Source: Kalaharituber pfeilii (lineage: Eukaryota > Ascomycota > Pezizomycetes > Pezizales > Pezizaceae). Taken from it: a stretch of DNA of 64,000 bases. The first letter of the stretch is position 1, and each line of letters opens with the position of its first letter. The stretch covers positions 1 to 64,000 of the forward strand of contig WHUZ01000007.1 in the NCBI GenBank assembly GCA_015179045.1, in the 5' to 3' direction. Below the pieces are notes generated by a model. That model made no database searches and had not been told where the DNA came from. It worked only from the letters and a program-made list of their open reading frames with translations. This document shows positions 42,419 to 54,686 of the stretch, in pieces. Made by a program: the position numbers and the translations under genes.

Positions 42419-44743
42419 ATGTCGAACTCACACGGGCTCCAATCCACCGGGGCTCAGCGACCTATTCAAGCCTCATCGGCGCATACCTCTGCAAACTTCT
42501 CCACTTTAGTTTCAACAGTTGTTCGAACTACCGGCGCAGATGTTCCCCCTTTGGTGGGCTCCTCAACAACAATCATCGAAGATACATTATACGTTTTTGG
42601 TGGACAAAGGCTATCTCGCACCCGTCCCGGTCTTTCAAACGATATTTACGCACTAGATTTGACGACACTAGAATGGACGCAGCTAGAAACCAAAGGAGAC
42701 ATACCATCCCCGCGTTACTTTCACTCCGTATGCGCGCTTGCAGATACGAAGCTGGTGTGCTTTGGTGGAATGTCACCAAATGGGGGGAATGAGGCAAATA
42801 CATCACCCCAAAGGCCTTCCGCGCAACATAGTAGTCATCAGCTACCGAGGGAGGTCGTTGTGATGTCAGATATTCACATATTTGATATACCTAGCAAGAC
42901 ATGGTCATATATACCGACAACGGATGCTCCAGAAGGGCGCTATGCTCATTGTGCCACTATATTGCCAAGCTCAGCTGCTTTCACCAATGTAAATATACCA
43001 GCACAAGTCATATTATCCAACGGTGTTCTAGATGGGCTCGGAGGTGCGGAGATGGTAGTTGTGGGTGGGCAAAACTCGGCGAATCAGTATATGGATGAAA
43101 TTAGTGTTTTCAACTTGCGGTCCCTCAAATGGACCTCGACAAGATCGCTGGATAGATACTGTGGGGCTTATAGATCGGTGGTATCTCCTTTACCCAAGGG
43201 CATGACGGCAGCAATGATTGGTGCAGGTTCTTCAGCGACTCTGAATGGTACTAGTGGTGCTATAAAATCTCTAGGCGGAGGGGGTGGAGTGGTTGTTGCT
43301 CAAGGGGAAGATCCGTCATCGAATAATTCAGCACCAGGAAATCCGGCAGCTAATTCAGAGGGGCATGCAATGCTAATCTACTCGAATTATAACTTCCTGG
43401 AGGTTCGGCTAGAGCTCCAGGTTCGGCTGCCAGATGGTACATTGGTAGAAAAGCCCCTGGCTGGGCCTTATTCTCCTCCTGGGCTTAGGTTCCCCAATGG
43501 AGGGGTAATAGATAACCATTTTGTACTTTCAGGCACATATTTAACATCATCAAAGCAGGAGTATGCTCTATGGGTGCTAGATCTGAGGACACTGGTGTGG
43601 TCTAAAATAGACGTAGGAAATGTGTTCTCACAGGGCTCTTGGAACCGGGGAATACTTTGGAATAAACGGAATACGTTTTTGATACTGGGGAAGAAAGACA
43701 GGTCGCTTGTGGAGGACTATAACCAGCGCCGAGTGAATTTCAACCATATATGTATGGTCACTTTGGAAGCATTCGGCCTGTACGATAACCCGCGTATGAA
43801 CTCTCATCCGGCGCTGCAACGGCACTTTGATAAGGGAGCCCAAGAGCTCGGGAGACTAGCACTTGGCATGCGGGATTTGGCGGATATGGACTTCCTTGCT
43901 GTGGGTGGCGAACGTGTACCTGTTAATTCCCGAATAATAGCGCGGCGCTGGGGACCATATTTCATGGAACTCCTAAATTCAGCAAATCCAGCCAGTGCGT
44001 CGCCGACATCGGCATCGTTTGGGCAGAATGCAAGAATGACTCCGAATAACCACCATATGTCTAATGCTACTATAACGCCGCAGAATCCCTTCTCAAGTCA
44101 CTCGACTATGATACCCGTTCCGAATACTACGAGTCCACCTACACCGTCACAAATATCGCCGCTAACGAGACCGCGGACATTATATCTACCGCATACTCAC
44201 CAGACACTCCTCACCTTAGTCCACTTCCTGTACACCTCCACACTCCCCCCACCATCACACCCCCAGTCTTCTCCTCAAATCCTCTGCTCCCTCCTCCAAC
44301 TCGCCCGTCCATACCGCGTCGAGGGCCTCCTCGAAGCTGTCGTCGAGCGCCTTCATCAAGTCCTCGATGGCAAGAACGCTGCTGCCGTTTTCAACGCTGC
44401 CGCAATGGCCGCAGGTGGCGGCGCCAGCACATTCCATGCCAGTGGTACGACCGGGACCGGCCAAACCCTCCGCCCCCGCCGCAGCTTCGACGACGGCGAA
44501 TTTGGTAAGGCTACCAATGCGACCCCGACAAACGGAGTTGTTGGTGGCTCTGGACTCCGAACACCGCCTGCTGCCGGCGCTGCTGCTGCCGAAGATCCAG
44601 ACCATTTCGCGAAGGGAGCGATCAGCAGTGTGATTGGATTGCAGAAGAGGGGACTGCGTGGTCTGATGGAAGGGCGGAGGATGAGAGAAAGGGGACGTAG
44701 TGTAGGGGCTGGAGTTAATGGGAATGGGGCGTCTGTGCAATAG
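42419..44743 (+). CDS. Kelch-repeat / BTB protein, Ral2/Mds3-like
   Basis: An intronless frame of 774 residues from the ATG at 42,419; an in-frame TTG lies 13 codons upstream and is not used. The first ~430 residues form Kelch blades: IEDTLYVFGGQRL, SNDIYALDLTTLEWTQL, PSPRYFHSVCALADTKLVCF, SDIHIFDIPSKTWSYIP, EGRYAHCATILP and MDEISVFNLRSLKWTS. Around residues 510-660 is a BTB-like region (DFLAVGGERVPVNSRIIAR, then YLPHTHQTLLTLVHFLYTS and a C-terminal helix) interrupted by a Ser/Thr/Pro linker. This order is that of fission yeast Ral2, needed for Ras activation, and of the related Mds3/Pmd1 regulators of meiosis and pH signalling in budding yeast. The assignment rests on domain order. The Gly/Ala-rich C-terminus is disordered. 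Confidence 0.8.
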   Translation: MSNSHGLQSTGAQRPIQASSAHTSANFSTLVSTVVRTTGADVPPLVGSSTTIIEDTLYVFGGQRLSRTRPGLSNDIYALDLTTLEWTQLETKGDIPSPRYFHSVCALADTKLVCFGGMSPNGGNEANTSPQRPSAQHSSHQLPREVVVMSDIHIFDIPSKTWSYIPTTDAPEGRYAHCATILPSSAAFTNVNIPAQVILSNGVLDGLGGAEMVVVGGQNSANQYMDEISVFNLRSLKWTSTRSLDRYCGAYRSVVSPLPKGMTAAMIGAGSSATLNGTSGAIKSLGGGGGVVVAQGEDPSSNNSAPGNPAANSEGHAMLIYSNYNFLEVRLELQVRLPDGTLVEKPLAGPYSPPGLRFPNGGVIDNHFVLSGTYLTSSKQEYALWVLDLRTLVWSKIDVGNVFSQGSWNRGILWNKRNTFLILGKKDRSLVEDYNQRRVNFNHICMVTLEAFGLYDNPRMNSHPALQRHFDKGAQELGRLALGMRDLADMDFLAVGGERVPVNSRIIARRWGPYFMELLNSANPASASPTSASFGQNARMTPNNHHMSNATITPQNPFSSHSTMIPVPNTTSPPTPSQISPLTRPRTLYLPHTHQTLLTLVHFLYTSTLPPPSHPQSSPQILCSLLQLARPYRVEGLLEAVVERLHQVLDGKNAAAVFNAAAMAAGGGASTFHASGTTGTGQTLRPRRSFDDGEFGKATNATPTNGVVGGSGLRTPPAAGAAAAEDPDHFAKGAISSVIGLQKRGLRGLMEGRRMRERGRSVGAGVNGNGASVQ

Positions 44744-45411
44744 AGTTTCATGTACTCTTATCTTCACGTTCGCTTGCTACCTCTTCATTTCCCTGTTTAT
44801 CTTTTTCAGCGCTATTTTTATCTTGGTAGAATATAATTTTCCTTTTTCACAATGGGGAGTTACAACTTTTCTTTGTTTCCTTTTCTTTGGTTCGTTTCGC
44901 CGACTTCCTTCCATGTTTGTCTCTTTGTTGTTTTCCTTTTTTTTGGGCATGAAATAAATTTTGAGGATGGGATTTACTATGTATTTCTTGTGTCTTTTCA
45001 TAGGGCTCTGGCAATCCAAAGATTGCGAAACGGGAAGTCAAAATAGCTTATAGGCTGGCACGTGACGAGTACGATATTATGATACCTTCTTCATTTGATA
45101 TTGATATTGGCTTTTCTTTTTTATTTCTTTTATTTGAGGGGGGACTTTTTTTGTGGAAGGACCTTGGAACTCGGCGTACCCTGCTACTTCCTACCTTGTT
45201 ATTTCCCGGTTTCCCCTGGTCCTCTTCGATTCTGTGATTTCTTTCTTTACTTTTTTTCCTTTTTTGTATCTATTTTCTCTGTCTTATCATTTGTGCGACT
45301 TACAAAGTCTAAAAGATCAGATGGAGAAAAGATGCAGTATCAAACGTCATATCATCCCCACGTGCACGGGGAGTCCGGGAGGCTAGAACCGAGCCAATTG
45401 ACTGGACAGGG

Positions 45412-45443
<32 letters not shown>

Positions 45444-45448
45444 TTTTT
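45412..45448. repeat. A28-T9 homopolymer junction
   Basis: Twenty-eight A are followed directly by nine T, a self-complementary run. No target duplication is seen around it. Confidence 0.8.
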
Positions 45449-46263
45449 GTTCTGAATCATGAGCATAATTCTGATATGTTGTTCACTTCGTCATATGTGT
45501 TACAGCGTTTTATTACTTATTAAGAAAAAGCAAAAATGTATTGAATTCTGTTACCTCGTCCCTCCCGTCCTCCTGAGCTTCCTCGGACGGTCTCGCTTTA
45601 AGTCTATTGTATGGACAAAATTTCTTTTGGTTCTATGAACGGTATTAGAGTAAATATGTTTTATGGGATATATCAGGTTCAGAGATAAGAAATGTGTGAA
45701 CATATACCTGAGCCGTAATCAAATACATAGTCCCCATAAGACCCTCGGTAATTCAAACCCAAGCATGATGTACTCCCCATACCATCTCATTGCGGGGACC
45801 GGATATAGTTGATGATTGACCTTATTATTATAAAACTTTGTTTTTGCAAAACAGAAATATCCTGTGGTTACAGGTAAGGATCTACATACATGCACTTCAG
45901 AGCACTCCTAGTGCGTCAATCTCGATGCATTTATATTTTCAAGATTAATTACTACCCGTTATTAGGCGTTCAAGTCATGCAATGGCGCGAGTTGGTTGCA
46001 CTGCTGCCGATACCTTGCCAATTGCCATTCCTCCAAGAAAAAGGCTACTGGTTTTCCCCATACAAAAGTACTTTTCCAACTGACAGTGATACCTTCTCAC
46101 TAATGTTATAACTCAATTTTTGTACTAGTACATCGATGTAATGTTTAGTAAGTACCCCAGGGTAGCCACATGTGCATGTGCCTCACTTTCATACCACGTG
46201 GGCGTGTATGCAAAATACATGGAAGCTATGCACTGTTCGTACGTGCTGTACTCGGGGGTAGGG

Positions 46264-46284
46264 TGGTCCTGGTTACGAGACTAG
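46264..46284 (+). repeat. Tiny insert with CTGGTTACGAGACTAG core, flanked by 8-bp direct repeats
   Basis: The insert tggtcCTGGTTACGAGACTAG lies between two GGGTAGGG copies (46,256-46,263 and 46,285-46,292). The same core, also between 8-bp direct repeats, occurs at 53,543. Confidence 0.5.
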
Positions 46285-48915
46285 GGGTAGGGGAAAATAC
46301 TCAGAATCGCTATCAGAATCGCTATGCATGCATTAATGTAGAGTACGCCACTCGACAGGGGGTTCAAAATTGAAGAAGGTTATAACTTTTTGTTGAAAAG
46401 TCTTCAGAACTTTTGTATGGAATTTACACACAAAACTATGACACATGTATTTTTTAACTGCATACAAGTTAAAAGGTGTTGCACTACCATAACAGTGAAG
46501 CTGATCCAGCACACTTCTAACTAATGACAGGAGCCTTTCTTTAATCATTTTATCCCACTCTTTTGAAGCTCTTCCACCTCATTTGTGCATTCATCACATA
46601 AAGTAATAATTCAGATGCACTCAACTCAAGTAGTTTCTCGATTGTGAATTTCATGACTACAATCTTTGCATGCCGAGCTCGGATTTTCATTCCGCTATTG
46701 TACGAGGCTTTAGCGGGTGATTCGAGGCTGTGACTGGGAACTGGAGTTGTGCGAGTTGGTTGAAAACAAACATTAAAGCGTGTAGATATGCAAAAGCGTG
46801 TAGGAAATGCCTGTAACAAGTACTCTGTATTACATAACGAACAGGTGGTAGCAACTATCCCTGTCACATTGTATGCGCTTGTGAAGACTTATCCCTACCC
46901 CCGAGCACATCTGGGGGGGATAATGCACAATCAACAAGCATACAATGTAGCATAACTTACCGAGGGAGCAAAATCAGTCATATGAAATCGCTCCCCCACT
47001 TACCCAAAAGGAAACCCAAAAACAAACCTGCAAAGCATGCAAAAGTCCGATAGAGTAAGTGTGAATGCATCTTTTGCTTTCCTCGGAAGTGGTGAACGTG
47101 TACAGGGCGCTGCATACCTACAGCCTCGTGCCGAATTGAGTCGTCAAGCTTGACTGTCTGCAGTGAGGTGAACATGTGGAGGGAAAAACGTGCTGCCTAG
47201 GATATGCCAATACTCTCGCTGTTTAAGTATATGTGTTGTGTTAAAAAATTCCGTATAACCGAATGGATCATATGTAAATTTTCTCTGCAGGGAATTAGAA
47301 AAAAAAAAAGTGCAAACAAGCGTAAGTCAATCAATCCCAACTGGAGTGCAATATCACGAGCATTACGTTTCAAGGTCACGTGAGAATAACACGTCAATGG
47401 TAGAATACTTAGAAACGCTCTTTCGAAGACGGCAGTACAATTCAATAAACCCACCGAACATAAACCGAAAACAATCCTGGATAAGCGTGATATCAACATA
47501 AATGCTATAGCCTAAGCTCTTATACCTCTATGCCCAACATCAATAGGAGAATGTGAATTACCAGCACCGCTTGTGCCGTGGAGTCACTTCCGTGCCCATT
47601 TCGAAACCTACCTTCAGAGTCTAATGCTCAAACACTTTTGATCATCATCAGTATAGACTTACTGCATGCCCATCCCCAGATGGTCTAGGCAAGATACTCT
47701 AGGTAAGAAATGGGCATTGTCATTCCACAAATATGCATGAACTAAGGGGCCTGGTTATATTGTAACGGCTGGAATCCAAGCTGGTAACTGATGATTATTA
47801 ATGTCAACTCGACAAGCTCCCGACTTTATCATCTGAGCCTAGATGTCGCCAACTTCATTCTGGTTTTTCACATGATCCTATTGAACAAACAATTAGGCCA
47901 GGCTCAAGCAATAGTAAGGTTAAACCATCACCGAAGTTAGATCGTGTTTGGTTCAGCTTGGCCGGGTATATGATGGGGTGGCCATGGGTGTTGGCGACGT
48001 CCGAGGCTAGTGGGTGAATCTTAATCATGCCCTGCGCATCGTCGTAAGCCTTAACTGCAACTCTCCACGTGTTAGAAAATCATCCATGCCCATGCGTGTG
48101 CCACCTTCTACATGCCATGTGTGCATGCATGTGCCACTCTGCGCTTAAGTTTGCCAGCTAGATTGTTTTGTTGGAAAGTGCTAGGTTGCTAGATGCACCT
48201 GTGGTTGGTAGTAAAACATTGAGTTGCAAGTTCGAACAGGGACCTGGTAAAATGTGTTTTGTATTCCGTTTCTGCAGATTACGAATAAGAAAAGCGTGAC
48301 TATAAGCCACCATGTCTTCAGGAGATGGCTAATATAAGCGAGAGAAAGCAAGGAATACATAGGGTATCGGTAATTGGAAGTTAGGATTGAGATACCCAGC
48401 TTTCTTGGCTCGCTTGAAAGTTATTTCACTGAGGGATGTCTCATGGATTGATTCTGATGGTGTCTGTGTAAGACAGGAACAAGTGATTTCCCCACCCAAA
48501 TCCTTTTCTATAACCTCATTTCTTCGCTGCAATTTCCTCTTTAGACCAATTCCCAGAAAACAGGACCCTACAACACAGGCTTGGCAAGACTTGTCCCACA
48601 GCATGAGAGCAGCCAGGCAGCCGTGAACCAGAACGCTTACCAGTCAATTGGATGAGCTGCTGGATGAGATATTATGCTGCGTTCGCATATATATACTTAC
48701 TTCAGGATGTCTTGATGCTGAGTAAGCTTCATCTACAAACTAGCTCAATTAATACACTTGGATTTCCCGAAATGGAAGTACACCAGATATGCGCAATAAA
48801 TTGAAAACTGCGAGAAACAATCCCTTTGTACCAGGGCCAGCGCCTGCTCAAATGAGGTGATTAAAAATTTAATATAACGGCCTCGAATCCTGAACTGTGG
48901 CTTTTATAAACTTCG

Positions 48916-51900
48916 CTATAACCACCCTCTATCATTTCTCACTCTTCCTCCCTGCAAAAGCACCCTCCTGCCTTCCAATATCCCACCGGAGGAACCAACA
49001 TTTGCATGTGTAACAACAACAATGGTAATGCCATCCACCTCTGCAAGTTTTCTGAGCCCTTCCCACATTATCTGCTCGCTTTCAACGTCTAACCCACGAC
49101 TAGGTTCATCCAAAAGGATAACTTTTGGTTTTCTCACCACTGCTCGCGCGATGGCTATCCTTTGTGCTTGCCCGCCTGAGAGAGTACAGCCGCTCCCACC
49201 GCCCTCTCCATCCCCGCTTCCTGCATTTGTTGCACGTCGTAATATGGTATTATACCCGTCAGGGAGTGCATTTATGAAATTGTGTGCGCCTGCAAGCTTC
49301 GCTGCAGCATATACATCGTTTTCTGAGTACTTGCTGCTCAAGATGCCATAGGTGATATTGTCGAAAATACTTAGGCCATCAAATAGTCCCTGAGAGGAGG
49401 GAACAAGGGCAACAGTTTGACGAAGATGCTTCACATCGATCATTGATACAGGAATATCGTCGATTGTAATGGATCCAGATGTTGTGTTATGTAATCTGAC
49501 CAGTAGCTTGAGCAATGTCGACTTTCCAGAACCAGAGGGGCCAGTAATTATAAGTGGTGGACTTTTTGCCGGGATCGATAGGCCTACGTCTCTGAGAACT
49601 GGTTTGCTGGAATATGAGAAATTAACCTTTTTATACGTGACCTGACCCTGAAGATTTGGAGGTCTGAGGATACCAGATGTCTCATGGGACGACATTGGAA
49701 GTCGGGTTAACCGAAGCAAACGCCGAGCAGTGTCTCTACATATCGACAGTTGTGGGACTACAAGATATGGTTAACAAAAGCATTTCTATTCAACCCCTGC
49801 CATTAAGAAAGGATGGCATACTAAGATTGAAAATAAGGGCAATGTGGGAGATAGTGATGGCCATCATTGTTATTACGCTCAACACGGGCTCTAGTTCATC
49901 CCCTTTCTTCGCCACAAGGAACGTCCCGTAATACATTATTACAGCTTCTCGAGTCCATCAGTTTTTGTACCATCCAGAGATAATGCTTGATACTCACCTA
50001 GAGTGAAGAGAATAGAAGATTCACTCATAGCAAAACTGCCCCCTCCCCAGGCACAGCGGCAAATTCCGGTATCCCAAATCTTCAGGACTTTTTCTTGATA
50101 TCGACGGCGGAAATATCTCTCCAAACTCAGCATTTTGACAGTATAAATGTTCTCAACGGCTTCCATGAGAATGGCACCAGCATCCGCAGTAGCCTGGTTA
50201 CATCTCTCCTCATAGATGTCAACCCTCATGGAAAGTAGCCTGGAAGCGACAAGTATGGTGAATACAAGTAGTGTCACAGCACACGTGAGGTGCCTGCATT
50301 GAATAAACGCCCAAATTACGGAAATGAATAGCATCGTACACCCCACAAAGCCAAAGGCCGCCAACTGGCCAAGGAGAGCTTTCATCTGTTCCGCACACTT
50401 TTCAAGATCCTCTGTTAATCTGCTTACCACGTTCTCAGGTATCTCGAACCACTCCAATGGTTGTTGTAGGATGCATTGAAAAGCCTCTATTTTCTTGGTA
50501 TTGACCCACTCCTGACCAACAGCTTCGAACAAGTAGCTCACAAGAAAAGTTGCTACCCCATCTGCCATCGCTATCAAGATTAGTGCAATGGTCCACATGT
50601 TGGTATTCGCATGCTTCTCCTCCGGCCTGCAGAATGCGATAAGTATTTTACTCAAAAGATATGAAAAGACCGGTGTAGCTGCTGCATGGGCCAGAGCAGC
50701 TATTGCGCCCAATACTAAGAGAATTTTATGTTGCACCCCGATGGAGGGCCAAATTGTTGAATATATGTTCTGCAAAGTGATTTGGCGGTGAGATTTGCTA
50801 CCCATGTGATAGGGAAGGAAATTCAAAGCCCGTGCTATGATAGGAGTTTTCAAGAAGTAAAGTTTACTAAACCCTAAGCCAAAGTCGAACTCTCTAGCAA
50901 CAGGGACCTCCGGTACCCAGGCGTACATTCTACGCCTATGCGGTTGGTGCATTCTAACTAGGACTCTTGATGGAAGTATGCTCTCGGTAACATCTAGATC
51001 AACACCAGTAGAGACGGTATTTAGTCCACTATCCAGTCGTAGACTATTCAAAGGAGTATGCAAGTGGGCAGCTTGGCACTGCTCGGTATAAATCTGTGAT
51101 GATTTCAGAAACCTTTTGTAATACCCGGCTTTCCTGCTCTCGAGGTCCCTCCTAGTACCTGACTCTGCAACCCGGCCATTTTCTAGGAAAATGATAAAGT
51201 TGTCCAACGGGATATAAGAGATATCATGGGTGATAATAACAGTCGTCTTGCCTTTCCTCGACTCCAGGACAGAGTTGATAATTCGATTTCTTGATTGGTG
51301 GTCTAATGCATTTACAGCTTCATCAAGAATAAGAAAGGGTGAATCTCGAAGCAAAGCACGAGCTAAGGCAACCTGATTTACAGAATCCTTAGTTCTTCAT
51401 TAGATGTACAAGGCCGAAGGAGAGTTGATACTGACCCTTTGTTTCTGGCCCCCAGAAAGGTTTCTACCACCAACACCCACCATATTATGTATATAATTGC
51501 GTAGCCTAACCAACATGTCTTCCCCATCTGCAAGCTTCAATGCCATACAGGCCTCATGAGCAGAAATATTCTTCTGTCCTAAAACAATATTTTGATACAA
51601 ACTGTCATTAAATAAACAACTATTCTGTTGCACCAGAGTTATATTATTTCGCAGCCATTTCGAATCGAGGTGTTCAAGTGAGTATCCATCAAGTGTGATT
51701 GCTCCTGATTGAGGAACGTACGCTTTAAGAATAAGGTTTGCGAGTGTAGATTTGCCGGAGCCAGATCCGCCAATTATCCAGGTTGTTACTTGTGGTTCTA
51801 TCGTGAGGGATATATTATGGAGTGCGAGGTGAGAAGGTTGAGAAGGGTACGCGAATGACACCTATCACGTAAGCTCGTATTGATTTCACTTGAGGGTAAC

Positions 51901-53408
51901 AGCACCCTACATCTCTGAATTCAACCCTACCCCCGAACTTCTCCAACTTGAAGCCCAGCTCTTCCTTCCTTCCCAAGGCCTCACCTGTTCCAATCTCGTT
52001 CACCAGTGCCGCCAAATATGCGCCTGCAGACCTCCCCTTTCTCAGTATTTCCATGTTCGGAATAATCTGCTGCAACTGCTGTACCGCCATCATGCAGCTC
52101 CAAAACGCAGTCATGATATCCCCCGCGTTGGCGGCCCTTTCTGCGTCAGTAAATAGTCTCTCGCCGTACCCGAACCCTAAGACGAATATGGATAGTAAAA
52201 GCCACTGTGCCAATCCCATCTGCGCCGCAGTTCGCTTTGCAAGCTTGGTGGAAGCCGCCCCAGCAAGTTTCACGGAGCGCGAAAAGGAGTTAATTTCGTA
52301 GAACTCCCCTGTCATGCATTTCACAGTTGCAATATTGGAAATTGTACGGTGAGCAATTTGAGAGGAGGAAGCGAGGTGGGCATTCTGAGTGTGGATGTAG
52401 TGGGGCAGGGAACGGGTCAGGGGGAAGGAGAAGACGAAGGAGATGGGGATGCAGATGAGGAGGACTACGGAGAGCTTCCAGGAGGAGTGGAGGGCATAGA
52501 TAGTCGAGACCGTAAGTGTGACAAGGGATTGCAGGATGATGCCGAACGGGTAAGAGATGGCAGTTTCGAGTTCTTTGATTTGGCTGGAGAATACCCACTT
52601 TATAAGCATTTAACAAATGAGGGACGAACACAAGAGGACACAGGAAGAAAACTTACGTCTGGCACGCCACTACCATTGCTGACACCCCTCCCTTCCTCCT
52701 CCCGCGCTCATCAAACCATACAATCTCCTTCTCCACTATAATGCCCTCAAATACCCTCATTCTCGCGTTCTTTGCTTGCGTCTCCGCGAACACCATCCAG
52801 CATACGCACATTGCACCATTCCCCACAAATGTCGCTGTACCCAGCCACAGTAGCTTCTTAGTGAGCTTGGCAACGGTGGTGAAGAGGGCGGAAGAGTCTG
52901 TATGGCCAGCGCCGTAGTCGGATATAGACTCGAAGATGGAGCCGAGGGTAGTTGACATAAGTGGGATGATGAGGCCCGAGAGGAGGGAAAACAGAGCTGA
53001 GAGGAGGAGGAGAACGTGGTGGGAGTGGGTCATGGTGAAAGTGAAGAGATGGTGCCACTTTGCTTCTGGTGGTTTTGCTAATGGGTAAGCAGACTCATCA
53101 TCTCGGTCGTGAAGGCCAGAGGGTTGCTTGACGGGAGAGTTTTCGGCCTGGGCTGCAGGGAAGGGCTTCTCCGGGCTGCTTATGGCTGACGTTGGAGTGG
53201 CAGCTTCTTCTTCGTAGGAAGTTAAGCAGTCGTCGGAGTTGCGCTTTTCGAGGCCCATACGGGCTTTTTTGCGCCAGAAGCAAAGCATTCTGTGGCTGAT
53301 ACCGTGCAACTGTACGAACGGAAGGGGAGAAAAGGAAAAGGTAGTAGATATGTTGATATGGTCAACAAATTTTGGAATATAAATATGGCGTACCTGGGCA
53401 TTTCCCAT
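48916..53408 (-). CDS. Full-size ABC transporter, Ste6-like (a-factor-type pheromone exporter)
   Basis: Six exons were joined by eye: 53,408-52,657, 52,583-51,911, 51,861-51,436, 51,372-49,998, 49,944-49,822 and 49,757-48,916. All introns are 49-73 bp and keep phase, giving 1,396 residues; a start at 53,288 (MLCFWRKK) would give 1,356 and is also plausible. The layout is TMD1-NBD1-TMD2-NBD2. NBD1 has Walker A GGSGSGKST, WLRNNITLVQQNSCLFNDSL, LSGGQKQR and FLILDEA. NBD2 has GPSGSGKST, LSGGQAQR and VILLDEPSRGLD. Both sites look catalytically complete. The NBD1 'ITLVQQNSCLFND' block and overall order are those of fungal Ste6, which exports farnesylated pheromone across the plasma membrane. Another ABCB/MDR substrate remains possible. 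The third intron has an unusual GTCAGT donor. Confidence 0.8.
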
Positions 53409-53542
53409 GAGGGCCGTTGGGGAAGATCAAAAGATCGGAGCAATTGCATAAGCCTCAATCTTTGAGCTTTCTGTCCATTTTCTGGTAGGGTATCTTGTTT
53501 GCTTAAAACATGTGCCAACGGGGCGGCAAGCTGGTGGGAAGC

Positions 53543-53558
53543 CTGGTTACGAGACTAG
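53543..53558 (+). repeat. 16-bp CTGGTTACGAGACTAG insert flanked by perfect 8-bp direct repeats
   Basis: TGGGAAGC occurs immediately on both sides (53,535-53,542 and 53,559-53,566). The core is identical to that at 46,269-46,284. Confidence 0.55.
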
Positions 53559-54414
53559 TGGGAAGCTACAAACAAGCAGTGTGCGGAGGGCACAGTCGCC
53601 AGACAAGCCATATGCAGGCAGTTGATGGCCGTCGTCACCTTTTGGCCCTGAATTCCACATCAACTGCTTCTCCATGGATGAGGCTCTCGTCGTCGACTGT
53701 ATAAAGAGCAGCCCCTCAAGATGCATTACCCTCATCATCGCCGTGTCCCTTGATGCCACAAGACGTTATGAATTCCATGAATGGAAGGGGCAGAGGCTGC
53801 AGGAAGGTCTGATGATTGGAGGTGGCGGAAGACAATGCAAAATGAAAACAACCAACAAATCCTAAAGTGCCCATACTACCGATTCGTTCAGACCCTGATC
53901 TCTGGTTTCAATGCGACTGGAGTAGTTCATTGCAGGAACCTCCAGCCACTTATTGTGCCACACCGAGTGAAGGTAGGAAAACAAACAAGTGTTAGTCCCG
54001 AGGTTAGATTCATAGCGTCCATAGCCTCCCATAATAAATAAGTCTTGCGAGACTTGGCATGAGACGGGACGACGCTAGCATGAGGCTATGATACCTTCCA
54101 CGATGCCTCACAAAGACTCGCCTGCTTTGGGTTGACGGGTTTTCGAAAGTTTCGGATTGTCCTAGCGTTAGTATTGTCCCCAAATTAGAGTAGGCTCCTT
54201 GTTACGTTCCTTACGTCGGCTTCCCCGCACCGAACCTGGGTGGATTCGAGTGGTGTGTGTGAGCTGACATGTGCGTGTTCGTGTATGTGGGTATGGACGT
54301 GCCTGACGATCTTTGTCGGCGGGTTTGAAATGTCAAAGGAACTGATCTTGGTTTCCACTATTGGGATTTTCGAAATTAGAGAGCAAATTGCTTTTTCCTT
54401 TTCTTTCTTATTTA

Positions 54415-54417
<3 letters not shown>

Positions 54418-54451
<34 letters not shown>
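54418..54451. repeat. Poly(T) run of 34
   Basis: An uninterrupted homopolymer downstream of the minus-strand PBDC1 gene. No retroposon body or target duplication was recognised beside it. Confidence 0.8.
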
Positions 54452-54454
<3 letters not shown>

Positions 54455-54686
54455 TTCATCTCTACATATTTTCCCATAGTACTTAGTTTACACCAGCTAC
54501 CAATTTTCCCAAGCCTCCAATGTCAACTTTGTTTGACGTCTAATATAACACTCGAGTTTACATACTAGTATATAGATTGAAGAAGTGAAACCGCTCAGTA
54601 TCAACAGGAAACGTCAGACACTGCAATAACCCACCAAACGCCTATTTCTCTTACACCCTCTTAATCCACTTCAATTTCCTTCACTA

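Larger units (their letters stand above)
44744..48915. other. 4.2-kb spacer without recognised genes
   Basis: T-rich 3' flank to about 45,400, then a homopolymer run at 45,412-45,448. Minus-strand open frames at 46,333-46,548 and 46,550-46,867 adjoin each other, but I do not recognise them. A hairpin (cattgtatgcgcttg with caagcatacaatg) spans 46,867-46,952. A tRNA B-box-like string (aagttcgaac) near 48,230 lacks a foldable tRNA. Confidence 0.45.
53409..54686. other. Spacer between the ABC transporter and PBDC1 genes
   Basis: No gene is recognised. It includes a 16-bp motif insert (53,543-53,558) and a 34-T run (54,418-54,451). Confidence 0.45.

Noticed and set aside
45095..45523. Phe/Leu-rich open frame downstream of the Kelch-BTB gene
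   Set aside because: It reads T-rich 3' flank and the A28 run. Low complexity, not a membrane protein.
46333..46867. Two adjoining minus-strand open frames (71 and 105 codons) that might be one broken gene
   Set aside because: Neither shows a recognisable domain and no splice join was found. Kept only as a note under the spacer.
48175..48250. Second B-box-like string, caagttcgaac, with a weak A-box-like region
   Set aside because: It does not fold as a tRNA and no poly(A) tail or target duplication was found to support a SINE.
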